Below, piece after piece: positions 33,301 through 45,300 of a DNA stretch of 64,000 nt (its first letter is position 1; every line of letters begins with the position of its first letter). Both the position numbers and the translations under genes were made by a program. The stretch covers positions 945,501 to 1,009,500 of the forward strand of contig JAUPFP010000035.1 of NCBI GenBank assembly GCA_036925085.1, written 5' to 3'. Origin of the DNA: Brachycybe producta. Its lineage: Eukaryota; Arthropoda; Diplopoda; Playtdesmida; Andrognathidae. Under the pieces are notes generated by a model. That model had not been told where the DNA came from. It was given only the letters and a program-made list of their open reading frames with translations, and did not search any database.

Positions 33301-34429
33301 AGTTAGATTAAGTCAATGTATGCTTTTCGAAGGTGGATGCAGAGGGCCATTAAATATGATTTAGGTTAACCTGCACGTATGTTATCATAGTGTCATAAAT
33401 ATCCATGTAAATTCTAACTTTTTCAAGTTTCTTATTTTCACCAAAAAAATACATAAAAACATAGGAAATCTGGAACATTTAGCGTCTCGAACATAATTTG
33501 TCAATACATCGGGACAGAGGTCTGAAAACCGGCAGAAAAATGATCTCTACCTCTTACCTCATCCTATAATTAAAACATTCCATGTGGTATACTTGATGGA
33601 GGGCTCACAATAGTTACACATGAGTTGCTGAGCAATTTTTGAAAAGTCTGCGCCTATGTTTCTTTACACTTTTTAAGTTATTACTTCATAATAAAACTAC
33701 AAATATATGCAGGACTTACAACAGATATTGTTATTTCGATGGACGACAAGTATTTATACCTTAATAACTACCTTCATGGTGATATACGACAATTTGATAT
33801 AACAGACACAAGAAATCCGAAACAAGTGGGACAGGTGAAATAAATACATGAAAGTAGCTTTTAAATGTTGAAGACATAATAGCACATTCAAATAATATAT
33901 CTTTTTGAAGATATTTATTGGAGGAAGTGTTTGTTCCGATGGAATGGTTAAAGTCATCGAAGATGTGGAATTAAAAGTAGAATAACAATTTAATAAAGTT
34001 TGTGTGTGATTGCAAATATTTTTAACGATTGTAATGACTTTCACAAATAGGAACAACCGAAACCTTTAATTATAAAAGGGAAAAGAGTTGAAGGTGCTCC
34101 ACAGATGATGCAATTAACTTTAGACGGAAAGAGACTTTACTTTACGACTTCTTTGTTAAGTAGTTGGGACAGGCAGTTTTACATTGATATGGCTCGGTAA
34201 ATAATTAGCTAGTCATTAGTTTTATCGATTAGTGTTTATTATTAATCTCGTGTTGACTATTTAAAGAAAGGGTTCTGTCATGTTGTTATTGGACGTGGAT
34301 ATAAACCGTGGTGGACTAAAGTTAAATAAGGATTTCTTCGTTGATTTTGGTTTGGAACCTGGAGGTCCAGTTCTCGCTCATGAAATCCGTTATCCAGGAG
34401 GTGACTGCACCTCTGATATTTGGATTTAA
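30324..34429 (+). CDS. SELENBP1: Methanethiol oxidase (selenium-binding protein 1), copy A
   Basis: Eleven exons, 30324-30330, 30406-30587, 31581-31766, 31829-31946, 32011-32190, 32267-32448, 32745-32823, 33713-33834, 33911-33976, 34051-34196 and 34267-34429, encode 476 residues (human 472). Conserved blocks: [18 protein letters not shown] (Cys 85 and 88), [33 protein letters not shown]-type end [15 protein letters not shown]. The family oxidises methanethiol to hydrogen sulfide, hydrogen peroxide and formaldehyde. At residue 199 the usual His of QPRHN is Gln, and the following TEW is TEF; copy B keeps both. The first exon is only seven bases and is placed by phase and by match with copy B. 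Complete, no stops. Confidence 0.96.
30650..31095 (+). repeat. Dispersed repeat family A in SELENBP1-A intron 2
   Basis: Contains GGTTTTGAGAAAATTTATA, ACCATTCTAG and a TTTACAAAAACGTGTATGGA segment shared in order with the reverse copy at 46328-46869 and with the split copy at 49.6 and 52.5 kb. The terminal inverted repeats seen in the 46-kb copy are not preserved here. Confidence 0.75.
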
Positions 34430-34499
34430 TTTTAATTCTAATTCCATTTCGAATTATGATAGGCGGAATTAAAGTTCTCTGAATTTCAATGTTATAAAA

Positions 34500-34505
34500 A
34501 TTAAA
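34500..34505 (+). terminator. Possible polyadenylation signal of SELENBP1 copy A
   Basis: ATTAAA 71 bases past the stop codon; an AATAAA also occurs at 34761-34766. Either could serve. Confidence 0.45.
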
Positions 34506-35604
34506 CACATTTTAGAAGCCATTTTAGTAGCTTTACTTTTTGTGCCTTGAGGAAATGTCGCGTTTGCATCATTAAATTTTATAATTTTAAAATTAGACTC
34601 ATTTGATTTCGATTATAATTAAAATTTTAGAATACTTTATTGGATCGTGTACTGACATAATGTCATTGTTATTTTGTTTTAAACACTGTTGATTATTAAT
34701 GTAGTTACTAGTAAGTAATTTAAGAAAATTTCAAATTACTATAGTTCACATTTAACTTGAAATAAAAATCTACAGAAAAATTAAATAGTTATCCTTTTAA
34801 AATTAGATAGTTGTTGATGTAATTTAAACAATTACTACTTTTCAACCACACAGTAATGATCTTGAACTAATTAGTATTAATTACTAATTTACAGTAGTGC
34901 TTACCAACTGATGGAATACTACAAAACATTGTTAAGAATGAATAAATGTTTGCCTAAAACTAAACTTAATGAATTTGTGAGTATGTTTACAATACAATAC
35001 AAATCTTTGGACACTTAATTAAAGAGTTTTAAAACAAAAAACCGCATCCCCACACACGGATTATAGAACAACTGATCTGATTCAGACTGATTGTCTAAGT
35101 AAAATGTTACATTAAATCTGATGCTGCTAATTGATAAAAAAATGTAATACGATATATGTATAACAAAATAAAATATTCTGTCTAACCTGTGTTTTTCGTC
35201 CAAGATGTTTTTTATGTTGTGAGGTTTAAGAAAGTCTTCAAAGTATAGCAACATTTTCAAATCTAGATCCAAAAGATAAAAAAAAATCTGAAGCGTTGAT
35301 TGCCTACCAAAAGAAAAGGGAAAAAACATGCTATGGTATTGCAAAGGTTGTTTTCAGCTTTTTTTTCTACCTGTTTTTCAAGTTATTTTTTACGATTGAT
35401 CCTGATGAAGGAAACACACACACACACGTTCCAATCGTGTGCATGGTAAAGCACAATTACAATCCTTCAGATATAAAGTGAAAGTTATTTAAGTTTGCAT
35501 TCATTTTGAGATTGTCACAATTCATATTAAAATGATTTTAAGTGAAATGGTCTCTCGAACTCTTATTAGGGTATTTTATTTTTCAGGTACAAAGTGAAAG
35601 AAAA

Positions 35605-35905
35605 ACTTTAAAGTGTTTTAGAAACTAGAAGGGTAAAACAATCACATCATCTCAAGGTTATTTTACGTTGATATCTTTCAAAATAAGCCTTTTATGTGAA
35701 CTTTTAGCCGATGGTATTTTTAAAATTTGTGTCTACAGAAAGTTTATTTTGAAAGATATCAACATGAAAATATCCTTAAGTGATTCAGGTAACCTTTTGG
35801 TTTCAAAAAACACTTTCTAGTATCTATTAGTTTTGCTCCTGAAAGATAGAATAAACATAATCAGAGTTCATAAATCAGCTGTTTATAAACCATCTTAACT
35901 AATAA
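35605..35905. repeat. Dispersed repeat family B, copy 1
   Basis: AAAGTGTTTTAGAAACTAGA on the left and the inverse-like TTTCAAAAAACACTTTCTAG on the right bracket an inner inverted pair, TTGATATCTTTCAAAATAAG and TTATTTTGAAAGATATCAAC. The tail CTCCTGAAAGATAGAATAAA with AATCAGAGTT continues to about 35905 and is shared with the 46-kb copy. Confidence 0.75.
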
Positions 35906-36547
35906 TCTGAAGTTTTATTTACTTACTTTATCTATTTTCATTCAGCATAGAAAAATATACCATGAAGTACACGGAAGTTTTGTAGTTGTAAAGTAGAAAA
36001 GGATCGAAATGCCGTCAAGATGGTGCCCAAACCTTTTTTTCTGTCAAAAGGGTGTCTTTTATTCTGATTTCTTGTGGCTCTATAAAATAGTAAGTTTTGT
36101 TTTTGAAAACAATTAGTTTCTTATCGAACTACGTTTCTTCTCATAGAAAGCAATTATCCTTTTTCTTGAATACAATTGGAAATAATTAAATTTGCTGAAA
36201 GTAATTATGTTTAATGATGAATCACAATGATACAAATAAGTAATTACTAATTACTATTAAAGATGATTAGACTACAAAATACTTCATAAATAACTGCGTG
36301 ATAATAAACGTTAACTGTTCAAAAAATAACTAATAACAATTAATTCGTCCCAGAAGTTATTCCATAAATTTATTATAGAAAACTCTTCCATTTCACATTT
36401 GAATTTCTAATCAAGGAATTAAACTAATTATTGTTAAAATAAACTGACAAGCTAATTTGCTTTAAATTGAAATTGTCTGCTAAACACAGCCAATTAAGTT
36501 TAATTTAGAACAATTAATTCACAATTAAACTGCTAATTGCTTTATGT

Positions 36548-36799
36548 TTAAACCATGTCACGAAAGTTGATATACTGAATAACACGTTTGGTCCGTATAC
36601 CGATTGTCCAACATCCATTAAAGTCAATAGATATTGGACACTCGAAATATGGTGCGTGTACATCTGGACACGAACATGTAGCAAGTTTCAATGCAGGAGT
36701 TCCCATGTAAAACAAAATATCTTGTGCCACAACATTTACTTCAAATTGCAAACAAGATTTGCATTTTCTTATGAAATCACGAATAAATACAAAATTCAT
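36548..36799 (-). CDS. Small Cys-rich ORF of unknown function
   Basis: ATG-to-stop frame of 83 codons with no obvious intron. It has Cys-rich spacing (CKSC, LATCSCPDVHAPYFEC, FNGCW), unlike random AT-rich ORFs, which are rich in Lys, Asn, Ile and Phe. No signal peptide is clear and I recognise no family. It lies between the two SELENBP1 genes on the opposite strand, ending 160 bases short of copy B's ATG region. It may be a stray exon of a lost gene. Confidence 0.33.
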   Translation of the reverse strand: MNFVFIRDFIRKCKSCLQFEVNVVAQDILFYMGTPALKLATCSCPDVHAPYFECPISIDFNGCWTIGIRTKRVIQYINFRDMV

Positions 36800-36886
36800 T
36801 CGTTTATAAATTTCTAATTATCACTTTTCAAAATATAACGTTTGCAACTGAATTAAAAAATATATAGTAATTGCTTAATACAGAAG

Positions 36887-36895
36887 TATAAAAGG
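36887..36895 (+). promoter_or_regulatory. TATA box of SELENBP1 copy B
   Basis: TATAAAAGG, in the same GAAGTATAAAAG context as copy A, 74 bases before the ATG at 36961. Confidence 0.75.
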
Positions 36896-36960
36896 CTAAC
36901 AACTGAGAAAAATAACAATCATTTTGTGTTTTTCGTTCATTGTATTTTTCTTTTACGAGG

Positions 36961-39900
36961 ATGAGTAGTGTGTTTATCTTTGATAAATTAAGTAGATTTA
37001 AGAAGAAAAAAACATTAATGATCTCATCATTTTTATTTATAGAGCAGACACCTTTGTGTTGTGGTAAGACGGGCCCCGGTTACAAAAGCCCGCAAGAGGC
37101 AATGATGAAAGGTGCAAGAGAAGAGATGTGCTACTTGCCATGTATTCAAGCATTTCCAGAAGATAAAGGAAAACCTGATTATTTGGCTACTGTGGACATA
37201 AATCCCAAATCTCCAACATATTGCCAGGTAAATGGTAGATATTTTTCATTTTAACTCAACTAGGTACACTTACAATTACCTCGAGAGCCATGTGGCACGT
37301 GGTAATTTGCTTGACCCATGTTAAAGACCATTAACTTCAAAAAGGTCCATTTACCTAGTGACCTCTCGATTTTTAAAATCATCTTTCAGCTTTAAGAAAA
37401 ATTGGGTGTACTCTTTAATATGTTCGACAAGTATTGACGCAAATTCACGAACATTTCGAATTGCCGTTTAGTTGCTACAACCATTTAGGCAACTTTTGAA
37501 CAGCAAAATTGACTGTGTCTCATCGCACGTGAAACTCTAGATTACCTAGCCTTTTAATGTCTTACAGGTTATTCATCGCTTATACATGCCTTATGTTGGA
37601 GATGAATTGCACCACATGGGTTGGAATGCTTGTAGCAGTTGTCATGGCGATTCCACAAAAACGCGGGATCGCCTACTGCTACCGTGTCTCTTCAGTGATC
37701 GTATTTACGTGATTGATATCGGAACAAATCCTAAAGAACCAAGAATACATAAAGTTAAATGTTTGCTGTAATAACAGAAAATGATGGCAACTGAATTCTT
37801 ACGTATTTTACAGATAGTCGAACCTCAAGAATTGCATAAACACGATGTTGGTGCTCCTCATTCAGTTCACTGTATACCTACAGGTGAAGTACTTATTAGC
37901 GTAATGGGAACTAAAGACGGAGTTGGAAAAGGTACAAAGTAAAATAAATTTATTCATGTTTTATAAGTTTATGGCAATCAGTAATCACAATAAACATTTT
38001 AATAACTTGCTTAGGAACTTTCTTAGAATTGGACAAAGATTTCAATGTCAAAGGACTGTGGCCAATGAGTAACGTATTTGTGGGCATGGGATATGATTTT
38101 TGGTATCAGCCACGACACAATGTCATGGTTAGTTCTGAATGGGGATATCCCGAAGCATTCAGGAACGGATTTACTATTCCTGATGTAATGGCTGGTTAGT
38201 TTTTTTAAAAATGAAACAAACGTTTTTTTTTAAAGCACAATAGAAAAATGAATTAATATATTTTTGCCTATTTAAGGCAAAGTTTGTATCGCGTAAATTC
38301 ATGATTTATGTGATAATTTTTTTCTGGAACAACAAGAAGTTGCCAAGAGCAAAACACAAGATTTGTTTGTGAACTAGGGCACTGGTTCCCAACCTTTTTT
38401 TTTGTTCACGGCATAGTATTTTTTGCCTGGAGAAATTGCGACACACCAGTGTGCCATAGCACATTCTTTGAAAACCACTGGTTTAGTTCAAACCTTGAAA
38501 GTTTTGTTTATTTTGCTATTTCCAATAAAGTTAAACTTATTTGAATATATTAAACTATATTAACACATACAATATAATTAGCGGGCGGCATACCCTTTGG
38601 GAATCATTGAACTAGTGTTAGTTTTGTGATCAATAATTAAGTTAGGTTTTTCATGATTGTTTTTAAAATTATAATTATGACAGACAATTTCAATATGATA
38701 CAATTTTAATTTTTTACAACAACGTTTCAATTAAAATAATTTCAAATTTCCATATTTAACGTTTAGGTTTAAAAATACCTTCTTAAAATTCCCTTAAATA
38801 TGATTGAATTATCCATCTTATGGATGATAGAAAATGTAATGAATCGTTGAATTGCTTTTATAATATTTAATAGTGAATTATTGAGGTTAATTTTAGTTTT
38901 AAAATAATTAATTTTCAAGAAATTTTAAACCAGGAATGTAGCACATTGTTATAGGATTTTATTGTTATACAATTTGTATAAAGCCAGAAAATCGTTTTTA
39001 AATTTATTTTTCTAAAATGCTTTATTTGAAGTTCGTAAAATACAGCGTATCTGTAAAAACATCTTAAATTTTGAAATGCTACAAAACTGAAAGGATCACC
39101 ATGCAAATCTGCACGTTTGTATATACAAAAAAGGTAAATATGGACATCACCTTCATGTATGGAAATGGGAAGAAAAAGAATTGATTCAAACAATCAACCT
39201 GGGCCCCGATGGGATGGTGCCATTAGAAGTACGATTCCTCCATGAACCTGATGCTATGGAAGGATTCGTTTGTTGTGCACTCAGCAGCACCATATATCGT
39301 TTTTTCCGCAAACAAGTAAAGTGATATTTTAATAAACATTCAATCTCAAATTTTTAAATTAATACTTAGCATTAATTAAACATTTACAGGATGGAACATG
39401 GGATGCAGAAAAAGTGATTACAATTCCAAATAAAAAAGTACAAAATTGGGCTTTACCTGAAATGCCTGGTAAATTCAATCATTGCCTGTTTCAATTCTTT
39501 TTTTTTACAAAATATAATTATTATATTTATTCAGGACTTATAACAGACATTGTTATTTCGATGGATGACAAGTATTTATACCTTAATAACTGGCTTCACG
39601 GTGATGTTAGGCAATTTGATATAAGAGACACTAGAAATCCAAAGCAGGTGGGACAGGTAAAATACTGAAATATTTTTAAAAATATGTTTTATGGATGATA
39701 TAACAAGCAATTCAGAATTTAACGGAAAAAAGTGCAATAATTTTTCAGAAAAGAAGTTAATAACACACGCTAGCCATCCCGGAAGGGCAGGGAAGGCACA
39801 AAACGAAATAAATATCTACTCAACAACCTTCAATCATAACAGTTTCAATCTGAATGACTTTTTTGTTTTAAACTTGAAATTGCAACACAATGTTTGTTTT

Positions 39901-40764
39901 TCTAAATAATAATGAGTGTGAATCTACTTTTATACTGGTATTCCTTTACTAACTGTCAGAGATATTTTTTCAATTTTTTTGTACTGCTTATATGAAAAGT
40001 TCTACAAGCCAACATTACCATACGAAATTAAAAACCTTTTATATTTTTTGAAAGATATTTCTTGGAGGCAGTATCTGTTCAGATGGTATGGTTAAAGTCA
40101 CTGAAGATGCCGAATTAAAAGTAGTATTAATTACAGTACTTCGGCTTAATTTACGTGATAATACATGCTTATGTTTCTCGTTTTTTAAACATAGGAACAA
40201 CCGAAACCTTTGTTTTTAAAAGGGAAAAGAGTTGAAGGCGGGCCACAGATGTTGCAAATGAGTTTAGATGGAAAGCGACTCTACTTTACAACATCATTGT
40301 TTAGTGTATGGGACAGACAATTTTACATAGATATGGCTAGGTAATTAAAGCCAAAATACAAGAAGAAAACTTAGTGCTTGAACTTTAACTTGAACCAAAA
40401 AAACAGGGTTCCAACAGAGAAAAAAAACCCTGTTGTATGCAATTACTTTTGAATGTGTTTTTTTTTCTATATTAAAATATGCCAAAACTCTGAGGGTTTA
40501 AATTGAAATTCAAGTACAAAGTTTCCTTTTTAAAGTTGATTAAAAATATAGTAATATTTTTAGGTACCGGTAATATTTGTTAAACTAGTTTGCATTTACA
40601 GGAAAGGTTCTGTTATGTTGCAAGTTGACGTGGATACAGAGCGTGGTGGACTAAAACTAAATGAGAATTTCTTGGTAGATTTCGGTCTTGAACCCGGAGG
40701 ACCTGTTCTAGCTCACGAAATTCGTTATCCAGGCGGTGACTGCACCTCTGATATATGGACATAA
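36961..40764 (+). CDS. SELENBP1: Methanethiol oxidase (selenium-binding protein 1), copy B
   Basis: Eleven exons, 36961-36967, 37043-37227, 37568-37753, 37814-37931, 38015-38194, 39134-39315, 39390-39468, 39535-39656, 40055-40120, 40195-40340 and 40602-40764, encode 477 residues. All ten introns sit at the same codon and phase as in copy A, and most exons have equal length. Conserved: [18 protein letters not shown] (Cys 86 and 89), [11 protein letters not shown] with His 200, [35 protein letters not shown]. The first donor is a weak GTGTGT, and a frame from an upstream ATG at 36940 stays open into exon 2, so an alternative N-terminus is possible; the seven-base first exon is chosen by match to copy A. 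Closer to the family consensus than copy A. Complete. Confidence 0.96.
38373..38617. repeat. hAT-type MITE in SELENBP1-B intron 5
   Basis: The left end ACTAGGGCACTGGTTCCCAA pairs with the right end TTTGGGAATCATTGAACTAGT. CACTGGTTCCCAACC is typical of short hAT derivatives. The equivalent intron in copy A is only 76 bases and lacks it, so it inserted after the gene duplication or was lost from A. A related end (AGTAGTTCCCAAATAATGTGCC) occurs at 16687. Confidence 0.68.
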
Positions 40765-41029
40765 CACTAAGAAATATTATCCTGGATCACACATGCGTGA
40801 GAAAAAACATGAGAACAGATATAGAAATAATCTGAGTAACTTTTAAGCTACGTACATAGTTTGCTCTTTTTTGACTGTCTTCACATGTTAAACAAACATA
40901 CATCACAAGCAAAATGTTATATAATTTTAAATTGAAATCGCTAACTTAATAATTAGACAATGATATGATGCAAAAATACTTATAGAAAATTAATACTACC
41001 CACTGACATCGACAAAAAACTGGAAAACA

Positions 41030-41375
41030 AAACTGATAGAAGTATTAGACCGTTTATGTAATTCAGCACCATCTTGCTACATAAATTGGGATTTCTTTTT
41101 GTTTTTTTCCCCTATGTATTTTTAGAGTTAATTTTCTTTGAATTTTCAATTTTTTAAAAATAATGTTTTCAATGTTATTTCAGACTTCTTTTGTTTTAGA
41201 GTCTGAAACGACAGGTTTTTCATGATACTTTGACCTTGATTTCAAAGTATTTCATCATATACTATTGGCAACCTATTAAAATATAATATCAATTTTGTGG
41301 AATTTATGTTTTCAGAGGGGTTTTTTTCCAGAACTGAGAAAGGAAGGCTCTAGGAAGGCCTTTAAATGTTCTGAT
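41030..41375. repeat. MITE family C, copy 2 (reverse orientation)
   Basis: Ends with CTAGGAAGGCCTTTAA and carries TTCAGCACCAT, ACTATTGGCAACCTATTA and TTTTTTTCCAGAACTGAG, which match copy 1 (29064-29411) reversed. Lies downstream of SELENBP1 copy B. Confidence 0.65.
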
Positions 41376-41792
41376 TACATTTTAGAATAATTGTAAATTA
41401 TAAAATGTTTAAAAAGAATTTTATAAATTTGTATTGTAAAATTGTATGCAATATATTGTCGTTTGGGTTCCCTTAAAAAATGACCCTGATCAGAGGCCCA
41501 ATAAAACCCATTATATTTACAGCCATATTCCCCCACATTACAATAGATACAAATTTTTTTTTTTTAGTTTATAGAAGAAGATGGGGAAATCGAAGGGGAG
41601 CCATAAAGAGTGATTATCTGAAAGACGGCAGTACTACTATCGGATAAAATGTGTAGTAGAAAATAAATTAATAATTTCTCCTTTTTTCAATCACCCATCT
41701 AAAAAATATTAAATACAATGGAATCATTCAATTTAGATAATTTTTTTAAGACGTATTTTATTAATTCTACATGTGTGATCTTGGCCTTAGGG

Positions 41793-42160
41793 TAGAATCA
41801 CACACGCATAAAAAGTTAAAAACCTACAGAAATTAGAAATAATCAGAATATCATCTCTACAATGCTTTGCACTGAAGTTATATGGCGCTTCTGCTTAATG
41901 TTTTATAAAGTGAAATTATCTGCGATTGTTATGCTTGTGTTATTCCATAGCCTCATATAGATCCTATAGGAGGCTATGGTTATTCGTACCTAAGGGAAGA
42001 ATCGCACACGCTGAAAATCGATAAGAAAAAATTCTGTGTTTCTATGCTCTCATAAATACAGTATATGGCGCTTCTGTTAAGTTCTTTGTAAAACATTTCT
42101 TTGCCTTACAAAGTGAAAACCAGTGGGATATTTTTTTTTCAGTATGTGTGATTTTTCTCG
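41793..42160. repeat. Two tandem copies of a repeat with CACACACGC start
   Basis: Copy 1 starts CCTTAGGGTAGAATCACACA, copy 2 at 41994 starts CCTAAGGGAAGAATCGCACA. Both continue to TATGGCGCTTCTG and a shared AAAGTGAAA segment. Related GATCACACATGCGTGAG and ATTCACACATTCGTGAG motifs occur at 40785 and 47549, suggesting ends of one dispersed DNA element family. Confidence 0.6.
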
Positions 42161-42266
42161 TAACGTATTTGTACGCAGCAGTGTTCAGTATAAAATTAAC
42201 TCTCTGAAAACTCAAATTACATTAATAAAATTAGTTACTTTAAAAGATGATGAAAATAAACTAATT

Positions 42267-42272
42267 TTTATT
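42267..42272 (-). terminator. Polyadenylation signal of the CLIP protease gene
   Basis: AATAAA on the minus strand, about 96 bases after the stop codon at 42368-42370. Confidence 0.5.
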
Positions 42273-42367
42273 CACAAATTACAAAAAAAAAAATTATACC
42301 GAGTAACCCAACCAATAATATACCTGTTTATATTATGTGTATACTATGTGGAATTTATGTTCATTTT

Positions 42368-45300
42368 TCAGCCTAAAGTCTTTCGTATCCAATCAGTATA
42401 TTCGGTAAGTCTCGTATAAAAACCAGGATAGCCACTGCCACAACTCAAACCCGAAGAAACAATTCCAACTTGAATCCATCTTGATATTGATGAAGAAAAA
42501 ATCATCAGCGGACCACCCGAGTCACCCTATATAAGATTTAAAGAAATTATTTTTAACAAAATATTTTCAATTATCTTTTTGTTTAAAAAACAAAAAAAAA
42601 ACAAGACACTGGCAACAACAATCACATCAAGTTACCAACCTTGAACTGTCTACACGTCTGTTACATTTATTTGTAAAATAAAATGATGAAATTCTTATTT
42701 TAAGAAATGGCGTAATAAAACGTTTTTACCTGACATGAATCCTGAATTTCTTTTTCTTTTCCAGCACATAGCATTTGTTGCGTAACACCTGCTGGAATGC
42801 TTGGTTTGGCACCAGAAATATCAGCGTACAGCATGTTACAATGTTCATTAGTCATAATTGGAAGATTCACTTCTTGTAATGTGTCTGCTTGAAAACCGCC
42901 TAAATAGAGATTAGAAAGTTTTACTTAGAATTGCAAACATCATCCTTTATGTTTACTTTTCACATTGCCACTAAAAATACTACAAAAACAACACACATAT
43001 ACAGTATGTCTCACAACCAACGCCACAATCAAAGTATAGGGACTAAATTGGTAAACGTTTGAAATAAGGCTGCAGCCGATTTTGCCAAACCGATTTTTGC
43101 AAATTTACTGCTAATCGGCAAAAATCGGATCGGCAAACAAATGTTAACCGATTTCCACACTCAGCAATTAGGTCTGCTCTCCAATAAAACGGTAGTAGTG
43201 GAGGGCCAATCAATTTATTACCAACTTTATCACTAATTCATCTTTAAAAGGAAATTGTTGTCTTTCCATTGCTTTGTAAACTCGAAAATTATAATTAAAC
43301 TATTTTTTCCATACGTTCTTGTGCGAACCACTTCTCTCTTCGCCATGAGCTGTCTGCTGTTTGCTATGTCACAAGCAAGACCAAGTGATCAACACTTCCC
43401 CGCCACAGCCTTCATGTTTTATTTAGTTTTTCACTACATGGCGGGCCCTTTGCTACCTTACAAGGTACGAAAAGGTTACCGGTGCTATATATATATTGTG
43501 ACACTCCTTTTGGCTGAAAAGAGATGACGTCACGTTAAATACAAACATGGCGCACAACACACGTACAGCAAAATATCTGTCAAACACAGATCGGAGCTGT
43601 GTGAGGTGCGCTGTGTTAGGTGCGCTGTTTTTTGCACACAGCTCAAAGCGATGAATTTGGAAGCTCAAAGCAAGCATGAAAATCCACCTTTATAGATACT
43701 AATTTCAAATTTCCAATTTCAAACAATTTACTATCTATACCTGCCTCGATCATCATAAGAATAAGCTTGTGACGTCATAGAGATTGATGAAAAATTTAGA
43801 ATTATGGCATTTTGCCTGATAAAAATGGGGTAAATAACAAAAAAATTCAAGAATCCTTTTGTTTAAACTGTTGAAAACGGTTTATATCATTTGTCATCAA
43901 ACTTTAATGAAAATTTTTGGATTTTTTCATTCCTATATCATATCCTACATCCCTATATCACATGTTTCTTCTTATGAGGAGGCAGGTACAGTATATGCAA
44001 CTCTAGATTTTAATTGGTAACAGAAAACGGAGTTTGTTCTTGGACATACTGTAAAGCAATTAGGTATGTTGCCGTTCAAGTAGTCCAAGTAGTAATTTTA
44101 TAAGTTTAGCAAATTTTCGAATTTTTGTAATTTTTAAGCTTTTTTACGACTTCTTGAGTTAGTTGAGCCGTCATGAAACATTTTCAGGGGATTTCAAAGC
44201 AAATACACCCAAGTCTGGGTGAATTTGAGGCTTTTCCACATCCAGCGGCAATTTATGGAATAGCCTAGCACCCCAATTTTCAAAAGCACCAAAGACTTTA
44301 GTCAAGTACATGTCTACATACAATGCAAATCGTCAAACACCAGAGGCTCCTTAATCCCACAGCGTCCTCAACAGACATACACGCGCCACTCAACACAACT
44401 ACCGTAGTTAGACGGGTCTCTAGGTAAAGAAAACTCACAACACTGTGGAAACCACTGCTGTATAAACAATTCACACTTAAGAATATAGCACACTGAATGA
44501 ATTCTTGAACAAAATGTTATGTCGGGTACAGATATATTATTATTAATCACATATAAAAACCCCATGTAATTAATGAATCTCATACCTTCTTCAAGCAAAC
44601 CCCAACCGGCCACTGTGGAATTTTCACCAGCAAAATCTTGACCGACAAAATCGTAAGGAAGACAAATCGGAAGAACTTTTGAAGTTAATGAAACTTTTCT
44701 TTCCAACTTGAGTATGGCAATATCATTGTAGATAGCTGGTGGTTTGTAGTTCTCGTGGATTATTATCTGCTTCACTTTCAGCTCGTAATGCTTTGCTCCG
44801 TCATTTGCATTAGACAAAGTATGTTCTGCAAAACGTAATATCCAATTGTAATTGCGATCGTGTACACAATGTGCGGCAGTTAGAACAGCATCCAGGGTGA
44901 TAAGCGTGGCACCACATATTGGCATCAATCGCTGCTCGTCCACATCGGCATACAAAATTGCCTGACCATGTCAAAATTATTTAAAAACATTAACTAAAAA
45001 TAAATACAATTTTAGAAGATATAGACTACAAACCATCCAAGGATACTGTCCCAGAACAGCATTTCTTCCTCCCACGACAAATGTATCAGGATCAATACCA
45101 TCTCCGTCCTCTTCCTCATCTCCGAACAGAACCTGACGTTTTGTGCGATTACTTTTGGCAAATGACAGGCCACAAACTGGTACTTTAATATAATGTAAAA
45201 ATACCAAAAAACAAACAAACAAACAAACAAAAGAGTTAACCACGAATAAGTTGCTATTACAAGTTTACTGTGATGTAACAATCATTATCTTACTGTAATC

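Noticed and set aside
30324-40764. Bacterial origin of the two SELENBP1 genes by recent transfer
   Set aside because: Ten shared spliceosomal introns, TATA boxes and close match to the animal proteins make them ordinary animal genes.
44368-44955. A 195-codon single ORF for the protease region
   Set aside because: The frame reads past the 44586 donor into intron 4; the real exon ends in phase at GAAG|gtatga and continues at 42899.
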